Positions 17,181 to 25,201 of a stretch of DNA of 64,000 nucleotides are shown here, piece after piece (position 1 is the first letter of the stretch; each line of letters starts with the position of its first letter). The translations under genes and the position numbers were made by a program. The notes beneath the pieces are model-generated. The model did not search any database and was not told the DNA's origin. It worked only from the letters and a program-made list of their open reading frames with translations. The DNA comes from Armatimonadetes bacterium UBA5352 (GTDB lineage: Bacteria; Armatimonadota; Zipacnadia; Zipacnadales; UBA5352): positions 16,595 to 80,594 of the forward strand of contig DHPY01000074.1 in the NCBI GenBank assembly GCA_002411015.1, given 5' to 3'.

Positions 17181-17657
17181 ATGGAAGCGATGCGTCCTGC
17201 GACGCTGAAGGACATGCCGCGCTTGCAGCAGATCGTCGAGGAAGTCTGGGCGATTGGCTCAGACTTCGCCCTTGAAGAGATGTACGGCAGCGTCGGCGAC
17301 GAGCGGTGGGACCGGTGGCTGGTGCCGAAGGTCATGTCGCGACTGTGGGCCGAACTCGGGAGCGTCCTGGTCACGGAGATAGATGGCGCGATCGCGGGAT
17401 TCATCAGCTACGCGATCGACCGCGGACGCGGCGTGGGGACGATCCACTACAACGCGGTCGCCGAGGACTACCAGGGGCGGGGAGTCGGTGGCCGGCAGCT
17501 TGAGCGCGCGCTGGAGATCATGCGCGCCGCCGGGGTGAAGATCGCGTGCGTCGGGACCGGCCTCAATGAGGGCCACGCCCCGGCGCGCCGGATGTACGAG
17601 CGAGCGGGCTTCGAGCCCGTGATCGAGTACCGCATGTACACGCGGCGGCTGGACTGA
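17181..17657 (+). CDS. GNAT-family N-acetyltransferase
   Basis: The 158-residue protein has GNAT fold blocks: an N-terminal MRPATLKDMPRLQQIVEEVW, a central ALITEIDG-like VLVTEIDGAIAGFISYAID, the acetyl-CoA pyrophosphate-binding motif QGRGVGGRQL, and a C-terminal ARRMYERAGFEPVIEYRMY. It would transfer an acetyl group from acetyl-CoA to an amine; the substrate is unknown. ATG 17181 is chosen because AGGAG lies eight bases upstream; GTG 17172 and 17175 are too close to it. It is convergent with the QatC-like gene, 17 bp apart, with no clear terminator between. Confidence 0.88.
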   Translation: MEAMRPATLKDMPRLQQIVEEVWAIGSDFALEEMYGSVGDERWDRWLVPKVMSRLWAELGSVLVTEIDGAIAGFISYAIDRGRGVGTIHYNAVAEDYQGRGVGGRQLERALEIMRAAGVKIACVGTGLNEGHAPARRMYERAGFEPVIEYRMYTRRLD

Positions 17658-17674
17658 CCCTCTCCCGCGCCGCA

Positions 17675-19006
17675 CTACTCAATGAGACGGGCGGCATGCC
17701 GGTAGCGCTCACGCACCACGGTGAGTGTCTGCTCGGCATGCCGCCTGAGCATTGCCACGACCGCCCCGATGTCCACTCCGGCCACCTGAAGTGAGAGCAG
17801 CCCCGGCTGGGAGAGCAGCACCTCCTCGTCACTCTGGCGCGCGACCTGCTCCGCCTGCCGCAGCACATCCACGAGGTTCCCGTAGGCGTTGGCGCCGACG
17901 TACTGCTCCGGGCGCTCCATCACGTTCGTCATGTAGGCCTCTTCCGGCAGCTCCGCCCATGCCATCCCGATCTGCCGCAGGATGCACGGGACGCAGCCTC
18001 CGCACTGGCGGTTGGTCCTCCCGACCGCCCAGCATGAGACCGTGCTCTGGATCTCGCGCGGTGAGAGGCGCGGGGCCAGGACGTCGCGGATCAACTCGGA
18101 CTTGGTTTGGTACATGAACGGGTTCACGAGGCGGGCCCGCAGCCCGCAGGCCTCCGCGACGCGGTTCATCAGCGCCACCGCGAGCGGATGCGTGGAGTGA
18201 GTGGACATACTCCCCGCCCTCGCGGCAGAGAAGGGCAGCCCGGCAGTCAGCATCCCGTTCTCGCAGAGGTACGCCTCATCGACCTGCGCCGCCTCAGCAG
18301 CCGCCAGCGCGAGCGCCATGAACAGCAGCGACCGGCAGCGGCGCGATGGCTCGCGCTCCCTGGGCGGCGGGTAGGGCAGGGCGCCCTCGGCCGGCGGCTT
18401 CGGCTCGATCTCACAGGCGCGAGCAGCCCACTCCCCCGGCCACTGCCTGTCCAGCGCCCCGAGCGCGCCCTGCTGCGCCGTGCGAACCGCCGGGTTGCCC
18501 GAGCGGTGCAGCACGTACAGCGGTGAGCGCCCCGTTTGCTGGAGCATGACTGCGCCCGCGAGGGAGTCGAGGCCGCCTGAGAGCGTGCTGACGCAGTCGG
18601 GGCGGAGAGTCGGGGGCAGCGCGTCCGCGGCAGGCGCGATCGCGGGAGGCGCCTGATCACCCTCCCGGAAGCTCAGGCGGATCGTGTCGCGCGCAAGCTC
18701 GTGGACCAGCCTGTGCAGCTCCGGGGTCAGCGAGCGCCACGATGCCGCGTCGCGGACGGTGACGGTCAGCTCAAATGACCTGGGCCAGCGCTCGCGTTCA
18801 CCACGTTTGACTGCGATGTCCGCGGCATAGAGTGCCACCGCTATGTCCAGCAGGTCAAGCGCGGGAGGGGGAAGCTCGGTGTCGGCAGGGCTGCAGAGCG
18901 CACCGAGGCGGGCGGTGATGTTCGCCTGCGCCCCGCGCCATGCAAGCAGCAGGTCCGCGGAGAGATCGGCGCCGGGGCCATTTGTCGCTACGAGGCGCAG
19001 CGGCAT
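17675..19006 (-). CDS. qatC: QatC-like protein: QueC-type PP-loop ATPase with four-cysteine zinc site
   Basis: The 443-residue protein has an N-terminal domain of about 135 residues not found in ordinary QueC. A PP-loop ATP pyrophosphatase domain follows, with TLSGGLDSLAG (SGGLDS at 143-148). A QueC-type zinc site is at Cys325, Cys335, Cys338 and Cys341 in SCWAVGRTNRQCGGCVPC. QueC makes the 7-cyano-7-deazaguanine precursor. The longer, N-terminally extended relatives occur in anti-phage systems (QatC of Qat; Cap9 of type IV CBASS), where deazaguanine chemistry is linked to protein modification. No queD, queE or queF lies nearby, which argues against a housekeeping queuosine role. ATG 19006 follows the QatB-like stop by 2 bp. 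Upstream in-frame codons back to 19156 overlap that gene and read as low-complexity Arg/Ala. Function in defence is inferred from family and partner. Confidence 0.72.
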   Translation of the reverse strand: MPLRLVATNGPGADLSADLLLAWRGAQANITARLGALCSPADTELPPPALDLLDIAVALYAADIAVKRGERERWPRSFELTVTVRDAASWRSLTPELHRLVHELARDTIRLSFREGDQAPPAIAPAADALPPTLRPDCVSTLSGGLDSLAGAVMLQQTGRSPLYVLHRSGNPAVRTAQQGALGALDRQWPGEWAARACEIEPKPPAEGALPYPPPREREPSRRCRSLLFMALALAAAEAAQVDEAYLCENGMLTAGLPFSAARAGSMSTHSTHPLAVALMNRVAEACGLRARLVNPFMYQTKSELIRDVLAPRLSPREIQSTVSCWAVGRTNRQCGGCVPCILRQIGMAWAELPEEAYMTNVMERPEQYVGANAYGNLVDVLRQAEQVARQSDEEVLLSQPGLLSLQVAGVDIGAVVAMLRRHAEQTLTVVRERYRHAARLIE

Positions 19007-19008
19007 GC

Positions 19009-19785
19009 TCAGAGCCCCCCTGCGCCGAGCAGGTCGAGGCCCTGCCCGATGCCCGCCGCGAGGATGGGCGAGAGCATGGCGACACGGTCTCGCGGGGCAA
19101 GCTCGGGCACTGCGCCCAGGTCGGCCTCGAACCGGTCGAGCCGCAGCTGCTCCCATGTCGCGCGACAGTGGGCCGCGACGGCGTCCTCGAAGCGGTTGGC
19201 GTGGCTCACCGAGGGGAGCCCGGCTCCGCCGATGAAGTCGCCGAGGTCCCGCGCGACGAGGTAGCGGAAGGTCCGGTCCAGATGGTGGCCGACGAAGAGG
19301 GCCATCGCCTCCTGCAGGCCGCGCTCGCGGCCAAGCCGCGTGATGCTCGCCTCAGCCTCGGCGAGGGGCAGGGAGATGACGCCAGCGCCGGTGGTGGAGC
19401 GGGTGGCGACGGCGATCGCCGAGTTCCCGACAGCGTCCAGCGCCAAGTCACCGAAGCGTGACGCGTAGCCCTCGGCCGCGATCGTGCGCTCGGCCCGCGC
19501 GCGCAGGCCCGCCGCCCACTGCAGCGCGGCAGGCTCAGCACCGGCGCCAAGCGCGGTGAGCGCTCCCGGCAGGCCGGTCAGCTCAACGCTGCGCACACCC
19601 TCCACCAGCGTGCCGAGACTGGTCGCGCTTGCGGCGTCGCTCATCCCGCCGCGCGTCTCGGGCTCCAGCGCGGCCACGATACGCGCGACCACCTCGCGTG
19701 GAGACGGGTCGGGCTGCGCGTAGAGTTCGCGCACCCGTTTCCAGGCCTCTGTCTCCGGGGATCGATGCCAGGTTGATGTGCCCAT
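19009..19785 (-). CDS. qatB: QatB-like protein (MGTS N-terminus), partner of the QueC-like enzyme
   Basis: The 258-residue protein begins MGTSTWHRSPETEAWKRV. The MGTS start followed by a Ser/Arg/Pro-rich stretch is, from memory, the hallmark of QatB proteins in Qat defence loci. After removal of Met it would expose an N-terminal glycine, the residue type modified by QueC-like enzymes in type IV CBASS. The body is helical with conserved-looking segments TTGAGVISLPLAEAEA and RTFRYLVARDLGDFIGG. There is no signal peptide or catalytic motif I can name. The ATG at 19785 lacks a clear Shine-Dalgarno sequence. A longer reading from 19848 exists, but MGTS is taken as the true start. The qatA (ATPase) and qatD (TatD nuclease) genes are absent here. 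Confidence 0.62.
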   Translation of the reverse strand: MGTSTWHRSPETEAWKRVRELYAQPDPSPREVVARIVAALEPETRGGMSDAASATSLGTLVEGVRSVELTGLPGALTALGAGAEPAALQWAAGLRARAERTIAAEGYASRFGDLALDAVGNSAIAVATRSTTGAGVISLPLAEAEASITRLGRERGLQEAMALFVGHHLDRTFRYLVARDLGDFIGGAGLPSVSHANRFEDAVAAHCRATWEQLRLDRFEADLGAVPELAPRDRVAMLSPILAAGIGQGLDLLGAGGL

Positions 19786-19878
19786 GATGGTGTTGATGGT
19801 CCAGTGGCTATGAAGGGAGCGACCATTCGTTGCAGTCAGATGCCTCACCTCCCCGGCACGCCCACGGCCCGTCTTTCA

Positions 19879-19908
19879 TTGACACCTGAGTCTCTCCAGT
19901 GCTATGAT
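19879..19908 (+). promoter_or_regulatory. Strong consensus promoter for the BY-kinase gene
   Basis: A perfect TTGACA (19879-19884) is followed after 18 bases by TATGAT (19903-19908), itself preceded by TGC, which gives an extended -10 element. Transcription would start near 19914-19916, about 50 bases before the GTG start. It is the best sigma-70-type promoter in the window and drives away from the qatB-like gene. Confidence 0.7.
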
Positions 19909-19914
19909 TGCCCG

Positions 19915-19938
19915 CGCCGAGGGGGTCTGCCCCCGGCG
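19915..19938 (+). other. 5'-leader hairpin at the transcription start of the BY-kinase mRNA
   Basis: CGCC (19915-19918) and GGGGG (19921-19925) pair with CCCCC (19930-19934) and GGCG (19935-19938), with a two-base bulge and a TCTG loop. This places a stable hairpin at the extreme 5' end of the predicted transcript. It may protect the mRNA or affect initiation. No T-tract follows, so a terminator is unlikely. Confidence 0.4.
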
Positions 19939-19964
19939 TTCCGACCACGCACTAAGAGTCTCGG

Positions 19965-22166
19965 GTGGAGCACGTGGCGGCTGAAGAATCCAGGCCTCGA
20001 CATCTGGGCCTGCCGGACTACATCCGGATCCTGTCCAAGCGCAAGTGGTTCATCCTCATTGTCACCGCTGTGGGGATGCTCGTGGGAGGGCTGCTCGCCC
20101 TCTCAAGTGAACGGCTGTACGAGGCGACCTCCCTCGTCATCATCCAGCAGCGCCCGCAGGGCTTCTTCTGGGTCACCGGCGAAGAGGCCGGGATGCCTCC
20201 CAACGTCGCGATGGAGACCCACGCGCGCATCGTGCGCAGCAGCGACGTCACCCAGCTTGCCTCCGAGAAGCTGCAGCAACTCCCGACCGATTCCCGGGTC
20301 ATCGCCACCTCCACTGAGATCCAGGACGCGCTGAATGTCAGCGTCATCGAGCCGGACCTTCTACGCATTGACGCGACCTCCCCCGACCGCCGCAGGGCGC
20401 TCCTGTTCGCCAATTACACCGCGTTCGCGTTCGTGGAGAGGAACCTCGAGGACCGGCAGCGGGAGAGCCGCGACGCCCGCGAGTTCCTTGAGCGCCAGGT
20501 GGCGCAGTACGGTACGGAGGTCGAGTCCATCATCGAGGAGATGACCGCCTTCGCGCGCGATTCGGGCTTCGTGGACATCGACTCGGAGATCGGCCAGGCG
20601 GTGCAGAGCCTCGCGGCCTATGAGAACGAGGAACGGCAGGCTCAGCGCGAACTCATGGCGGCCGAGGCGCGCCTGGCGGAGCTTCGGCAGGTCCGCGGCA
20701 GCCAGGGCGACTACCTCGTGGGCGAGGCGCCGGCGCCAAACCCCGAGTGGACGACCCTCCAGGCGAGCCTCACTGAGGCGCGTATAGGGCTCGAGAAGCT
20801 GCAGTCGCAGTACACGGGCGGCAATCCGCTGGTCCTCGACCAGCAAGCCCTGGTGGAGGAGCTTGCGGCGCGGCTTGCCGACACGCCGCAGCTTGTTCGC
20901 GCGGAATCGACTCGCGCGAACCCGGCCACCACCGGGATTGAGGGCGAGATCAAGGCCGCCGGGGTGGCGGTGCAGGAGGCGCGGGCGCGGGTCGCCGCCG
21001 CGCAGGGCGTGCTCGGAGGGGTACAGGAGCGCATCAAGGATCTGCCGGATGCGCGGCAGCAGTGGCAGGGGCTGACCGATCGACTCGACGCCGCACGTGA
21101 GGCCTACCTGAGCCTGCAGGGCGAACTGCGTCAGGCGCGCCTCTCAGAGGCGGTCAAGAAGGGCAACGCGCGGGTCGTTGACCAGGCGCAGGAGCCCCGC
21201 GAGATACAGACATCTCTGCTGCACTCACTGCTCTTCGCGCTGGCCATCGGCCTCTTCATCGGGGTCGGCCTGTCCATCCTGCTCGAGGCGCTCGACGACA
21301 CAATCTACTCCGTGGACGACCTCCAGCGGGTAAGCGACCTGTACCTGCTGGGCGTCGTCCCGCTGCACATGGATGACGCCGGGCCGCTCGTCACCGTGGA
21401 CGCACCGAAGAGCCCGTCGGCGGAAGCCTACCGCACGCTGCGCAGCAACATCCGTTTCTCCCTGTTCGATCGCCCGGCGAGGACTTTCCTCATCACCAGC
21501 GCAGGCTCCGGGGAGGGGAAGTCGGTTACCACGGCCAATCTCGCTGTCGCGCAGGCGCACAGCGGCCTGTCAGTCATCCTGGTGGATGCCGACCTGCGGC
21601 GCCCCGTCCAGCACAAGCTCTTCGGCGTCCCCTCTGAGGTCGGCGTCACGAACGTCGTAGTCGGCGACATGAGCGTTGCCGAGGCGCTGACACCCACCGA
21701 GGTCCCCGGCCTCAGGCTGCTCACCTCGGGGCCGGTGCCGCCGAACCCGGCTGAGCTGCTGGAATCCGAGCAGATGACTGCGGTGATCCAGGAGTTGACG
21801 CAGCTGGCGGACCTGGTGATCTTCGACTCGCCGCCCGCGGTCATGCTCACCGATGCGACGGTGCTCGCGGCGAAGCTTGACCGCACCATCGTCGTCGCCG
21901 AGTCGGGCCAGATCACCGAGCGCGCCCTCGCCGACGTGGAGCGGCTGTTCCGGCACGCGCGTGCGGACATCCTCGGCATCGTGCTCAACAAGCTGCGGAT
22001 AACCGGCGGTGACTACCACTACTACTACTATTACTACTCGGACTACTCCGAGGAGCCTCAAAGCCCCCGCGGTGCGCGCAACGCCAGCGGCAGCGAGCGC
22101 AAGGCCCAGGACCTGATCGACCTCAACTCCTCCGACGAACGCGGGCGTGACGACTTGGAGGCCTGA
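19965..22166 (+). CDS. Exopolysaccharide transport protein with BY-kinase domain (Wzc/EpsB-like)
   Basis: The 733-residue protein has an N-terminal Wzz/GumC-type membrane region with helices at about 27-45 and 420-440. A long periplasmic coiled coil (about 150-400) lies between them. A C-terminal cytoplasmic bacterial tyrosine kinase domain has Walker A at about 509-519 (ITSAGSGEGKS), Walker A' at VILVDADLRRP near 538 and Walker B at LVIFDSPPA near 617. A tyrosine-rich tail near residue 685 (YHYYYYYYSDY) is the usual autophosphorylation cluster. Such proteins set polysaccharide chain length during export. No glycosyltransferase or Wza-like gene is adjacent, so the gene is detached from a capsule locus. 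GTG 19965 is chosen; GTG 19974 is also possible. Confidence 0.9.
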   Translation: MEHVAAEESRPRHLGLPDYIRILSKRKWFILIVTAVGMLVGGLLALSSERLYEATSLVIIQQRPQGFFWVTGEEAGMPPNVAMETHARIVRSSDVTQLASEKLQQLPTDSRVIATSTEIQDALNVSVIEPDLLRIDATSPDRRRALLFANYTAFAFVERNLEDRQRESRDAREFLERQVAQYGTEVESIIEEMTAFARDSGFVDIDSEIGQAVQSLAAYENEERQAQRELMAAEARLAELRQVRGSQGDYLVGEAPAPNPEWTTLQASLTEARIGLEKLQSQYTGGNPLVLDQQALVEELAARLADTPQLVRAESTRANPATTGIEGEIKAAGVAVQEARARVAAAQGVLGGVQERIKDLPDARQQWQGLTDRLDAAREAYLSLQGELRQARLSEAVKKGNARVVDQAQEPREIQTSLLHSLLFALAIGLFIGVGLSILLEALDDTIYSVDDLQRVSDLYLLGVVPLHMDDAGPLVTVDAPKSPSAEAYRTLRSNIRFSLFDRPARTFLITSAGSGEGKSVTTANLAVAQAHSGLSVILVDADLRRPVQHKLFGVPSEVGVTNVVVGDMSVAEALTPTEVPGLRLLTSGPVPPNPAELLESEQMTAVIQELTQLADLVIFDSPPAVMLTDATVLAAKLDRTIVVAESGQITERALADVERLFRHARADILGIVLNKLRITGGDYHYYYYYYSDYSEEPQSPRGARNASGSERKAQDLIDLNSSDERGRDDLEA

Positions 22167-22277
22167 CGGGCACCGTCCGACGCAGGAATCCCACACGGCG
22201 CGAGGAATACGCTCATACATGTGCTCTCAGTTCAGGGATCATGTGCGCGCGCACCCCGCCAAAGGAGGCGCAGAGAG

Positions 22278-24482
22278 ATGTCTTCCATCCTGCGGTCCAT
22301 CATTGCAGTGACCCTCGCGGCTCTGTTGGCGTTCACCGGCTGCAACGGGCAGGAGAGAAATGAGCCTGAGCCGGCTCGGAATGTTGACGCCGCCCGGCCG
22401 GCGCAGGCGGTCCCGACCGTTCCCGAGCGCTTCCTGGTGACGATCACTCCCTCTGCTGAGACCTACGAGATCCCCCGCGACCTCGGCACCGTCCGCAACC
22501 TCGCCTATCATCGCGACCTCACTGAGCAGCAGAAGCGCCAGCTTGCTCGGGTCGGCTTTGTCGTGGCGCCTGACGAGGCCGAGCAGATGTTCATGCTCTA
22601 CGAGAGCTACGCCGAGACCGACGATGCGGCGAACTTCATCACTGTCGATTCGCTGCTGCAGGCGTGGCATGTCTTCTACGACTTCAGCTTGCGCACCGTG
22701 GAGAGCGAGAAGCTCGCGCCCCTCGCGGAGCAGATGACCGGGGCGCTGCTGCAGGATGCCGGGGCGCAGCTGCAGGATGCCGGGGCGCAGCTTGAGGCAG
22801 CCCCTCAGGGGGCGGTGCGCGAGGCTGCGAGCCGCAACCTCGCCTACCTCGCGGTCGCGCAGAAGCTGCTCAACCCATCGGCCGCGGCGCCCGATTCCGT
22901 GCGCGCCGTGGTCGAGGAGGAGCTTGCGCTGATCGAGGCGCACGAGGGTCGCGCCGAATCGCCGCTTCTCGGCAGCACCATCCACTACTCGCAGTTTGTC
23001 CCGCGCGGGCACTACACCCGCAGCGATGGGCTTGGGCGCTACTTCCGCACGATGATGTGGTACGGGCTGGTTGGCTTCGATCTCGACAGCACCAACGAGC
23101 AGCGCAATCGCGCGCACACGCTGCAGGCGCTGCTGCTCACGAAGCTCCTGGCTGAAGACACGGCGGCGCGCGCGGCCTGGGAGCGGCTCGCGCGGCCGAT
23201 CGACTTCTTCGTCGGCGGCGCCGATGACCTTGGCTTCGAGCAGTACCTGCCGATCGCCCGCGCCGTCTTCGGCGACGCGCTGCCCCTCGAGGAGATCGCG
23301 GATGAGGGCAGGCTGGACCAGTTCATGGCCCGCGCGCGCGCCGAACTCCCCGAGCCGGCGATCGCGCCATTCTTCTACGAGGCCGATGCATCAGGCAAGC
23401 TCGTTGGCCGGCCGAAGGCGCAGGGGCGACAGCTCCGCCTGCTCGGTCAGCGCTTCATCCCCGACTCGTGGGTGATGCAGCAACTCGTCTCGCCGCTGGT
23501 GGGCGAACCGGGGCCGGAGACCGCGCGCGATGTGCCGATGGGCCTCGACGTGATGGCGGCCCTTGGCTCAGAGCGCGCGCGAGGGATCCTGACCGAGCAA
23601 TACCATCAGGACCGCTTCGCGAACTACGAGACGCAGCTTCATCTGGTGACCGCGGAGATGGAGGGGACGGACGAGGCCACCTGGCGCTCGAACATGTACA
23701 GGGGGTGGCTCTACGCGCTTCGTCCGCTGCTGGAGGTGCCCGGCGCGGGCTATCCGACCTTCATGCAGTCGGTCGAATGGCTCGACAAGGAGCTGAGCAC
23801 CTCGCTCGCAAGCTGGGCGGAGCTGCGGCATGACACGGTGCTGTACGCGAAGCAATCCGGCGCGGAGATGGGCGCGGGGCCGACGGGCGCGCCGAAGGGC
23901 TACGTCGAGCCGTACCCGGAGGTCTACGCGCGGCTCGCGTGGCTGGCGTGGCATTCGCGCGAGATGCTGGCGGCGCAGGATCTGCTGCCGGAGCGGCTCG
24001 ACGAGCCCTACCGCCGGTTTGAGGGCACGCTGCTCTTCCTGAAGGGCATCGCGGAGAAGGAGCTTACGAACGCTGCCCTGACGACCGAGGAGTACGACCG
24101 CATCCAGTACTTTGGCGGAGAGCTTGAGCGGCTCACGCTCAGCGTGATCGAGGGCGGCGAGGGCGCGAACACCTGGTATTCGATCGAGAACGAGACCGAC
24201 CGGAACATGGCCGCGATCGCCGATGTGCACAGCTTCTTCGACCAGGTGCTGCAGGTGGGCGTGGGGCCGGCCTACAGGATCTACGTCGTGGTGCCGCACC
24301 CGGACGGCGGTCTTCAGATCGCAAAGGGCGGCTGCTTCAGCTACTTCGAGTTCCACTGGCCCGCCTCTGATCGGCTGACTGACGAGAAGTGGCAGGCGAT
24401 GCTCAAGAGCGGGCAGGCGCCGCCGCGGCCGGAATGGACGGACAGCTTCATCGTTCCGGGGGGAAAGAGCCATCAGCCGTAG
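22278..24482 (+). CDS. DUF3160-family lipoprotein
   Basis: The 734-residue protein has a signal peptide ending in a lipobox-like FTGC, a short charged linker, and a long alpha-rich domain. The domain carries the patterns I associate with DUF3160: FITVDSLLQAWHVFYDFSLRTVE near 135, HYSQFVPRGHYTRSDGLGRYFRTMMWYG near 240, FIPDSWVMQQLV near 395, and a C-terminal VHSFFDQVLQVGVGPAYRIYVVVP. The family has no established biochemical function. GGAGG precedes ATG 22278 by eight bases. A longer reading from 22221 lacks this signal. The gene contains a perfect 21-bp tandem duplication at 22749-22790 (see that entry). It begins 111 bp after the BY-kinase gene. Confidence 0.82.
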   Translation: MSSILRSIIAVTLAALLAFTGCNGQERNEPEPARNVDAARPAQAVPTVPERFLVTITPSAETYEIPRDLGTVRNLAYHRDLTEQQKRQLARVGFVVAPDEAEQMFMLYESYAETDDAANFITVDSLLQAWHVFYDFSLRTVESEKLAPLAEQMTGALLQDAGAQLQDAGAQLEAAPQGAVREAASRNLAYLAVAQKLLNPSAAAPDSVRAVVEEELALIEAHEGRAESPLLGSTIHYSQFVPRGHYTRSDGLGRYFRTMMWYGLVGFDLDSTNEQRNRAHTLQALLLTKLLAEDTAARAAWERLARPIDFFVGGADDLGFEQYLPIARAVFGDALPLEEIADEGRLDQFMARARAELPEPAIAPFFYEADASGKLVGRPKAQGRQLRLLGQRFIPDSWVMQQLVSPLVGEPGPETARDVPMGLDVMAALGSERARGILTEQYHQDRFANYETQLHLVTAEMEGTDEATWRSNMYRGWLYALRPLLEVPGAGYPTFMQSVEWLDKELSTSLASWAELRHDTVLYAKQSGAEMGAGPTGAPKGYVEPYPEVYARLAWLAWHSREMLAAQDLLPERLDEPYRRFEGTLLFLKGIAEKELTNAALTTEEYDRIQYFGGELERLTLSVIEGGEGANTWYSIENETDRNMAAIADVHSFFDQVLQVGVGPAYRIYVVVPHPDGGLQIAKGGCFSYFEFHWPASDRLTDEKWQAMLKSGQAPPRPEWTDSFIVPGGKSHQP
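22749..22790 (+). repeat. Perfect 21-bp in-frame tandem duplication inside the DUF3160 gene
   Basis: The 21-base unit at 22749-22769 is repeated without mismatch at 22770-22790, giving the seven-residue repeat LQDAGAQ twice. Absence of synonymous differences implies a recent duplication or ongoing slippage. Confidence 0.85.
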
Positions 24483-24524
24483 TCCGCGCACGGGCTCGAG
24501 CGAATCGCCCGCAGGAGGGTGGAG

Positions 24525-25166
24525 ATGAGCGAACAGCGGGACCTTGATGCGATCTGGCAACAGGCGCGTGAGAAGCTGCTTGACGAGATGGGAGACTTCA
24601 ACCGGAGTCTCTGGGACGCCGCGAACGCCGCGCAGGCGCTGATGCTCGACGAGGAAACCTTCGTCCTCGGCATCGAGCCCGGGAAGATGGGGCTGGGCAG
24701 CCATCTCACCAGCACCGCCAACGGCCCGCTGGTGCGGCAGGTGGTGGAGCAGGTCGTGGGGCGGCCGATCAAGGTCGAGCTTGTTGAGGGCATCGGTCCG
24801 GAGGCGTGGGAGCGGGAGAAGAAGCGGCGCGAGGTTCGCGAGCAGATGGCGGCTCGGCAGGAGCAGGCGATGCGCGAGACGGCGGGCGCGCGCGCGATCT
24901 GGGGCTCACTCTATGAGGAGCTGGGCCAGCTCTTCGGCACTGTGCGGGAGCGCCGCTTCCCGATGGTGCGAGCGCAGATGTTCGCGAAGGCACTGCTCGC
25001 GGTGCGCGATGCCGAGACGCGGGCCATCGAGCAGGAGCCGGAGGCGCAGCAGTTCCATGAGGAGCAGCTCAACCGCAACATCACGCGCATCGCCACCCTC
25101 TCCGATGTGCCGGAGACAATCGTGGCGGTGGAGTACCTGCGCGTGCGGCGGGTGAAGAAGGACTGA
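24525..25166 (+). CDS. Conserved-looking cytoplasmic protein with possible DnaA-N-like domain
   Basis: The 213-residue protein has no signal peptide or membrane segment. Residues 1-85 (IWQQAREKLLDEMGDFNRSLWDAA..., VLGIEPGKMG..., LVRQVVEQVVGRPIKVELVEG) have the length and alpha-alpha-beta rhythm of the DnaA N-terminal domain. A charged helical linker follows at about 95-125 (EREKKRREVREQMAARQEQA). A compact C-terminal part ends with TLSDVPETIVAVEYLRVRRV. No ATPase motif is present, so it is not a DnaA. AGGAGG lies six bases before ATG 24525. It follows the DUF3160 gene by 42 bp and ends at a strong terminator. The domain suggestion is weak. Confidence 0.6.
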   Translation: MSEQRDLDAIWQQAREKLLDEMGDFNRSLWDAANAAQALMLDEETFVLGIEPGKMGLGSHLTSTANGPLVRQVVEQVVGRPIKVELVEGIGPEAWEREKKRREVREQMAARQEQAMRETAGARAIWGSLYEELGQLFGTVRERRFPMVRAQMFAKALLAVRDAETRAIEQEPEAQQFHEEQLNRNITRIATLSDVPETIVAVEYLRVRRVKKD

Positions 25167-25173
25167 AGCCGAT

Positions 25174-25201
25174 GGCGGGGCCGGCATCCGGCCCCGCCTT
25201 T
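25174..25201. terminator. Bidirectional intrinsic terminator between convergent genes
   Basis: GGCGGGGCCGG (25174-25184) and CCGGCCCCGCC (25188-25198) form a perfect 11-bp stem with a three-base loop, followed by TTT on the plus strand. It ends the gene at 24525-25166 and abuts the stop of the minus-strand cysteine-rich gene. Confidence 0.7.

Noticed and set aside
17675..19006. Housekeeping queC for queuosine synthesis
   Set aside because: The extra N-terminal domain, the MGTS partner gene and the absence of queD, queE or queF nearby argue for the Qat/CBASS branch instead.
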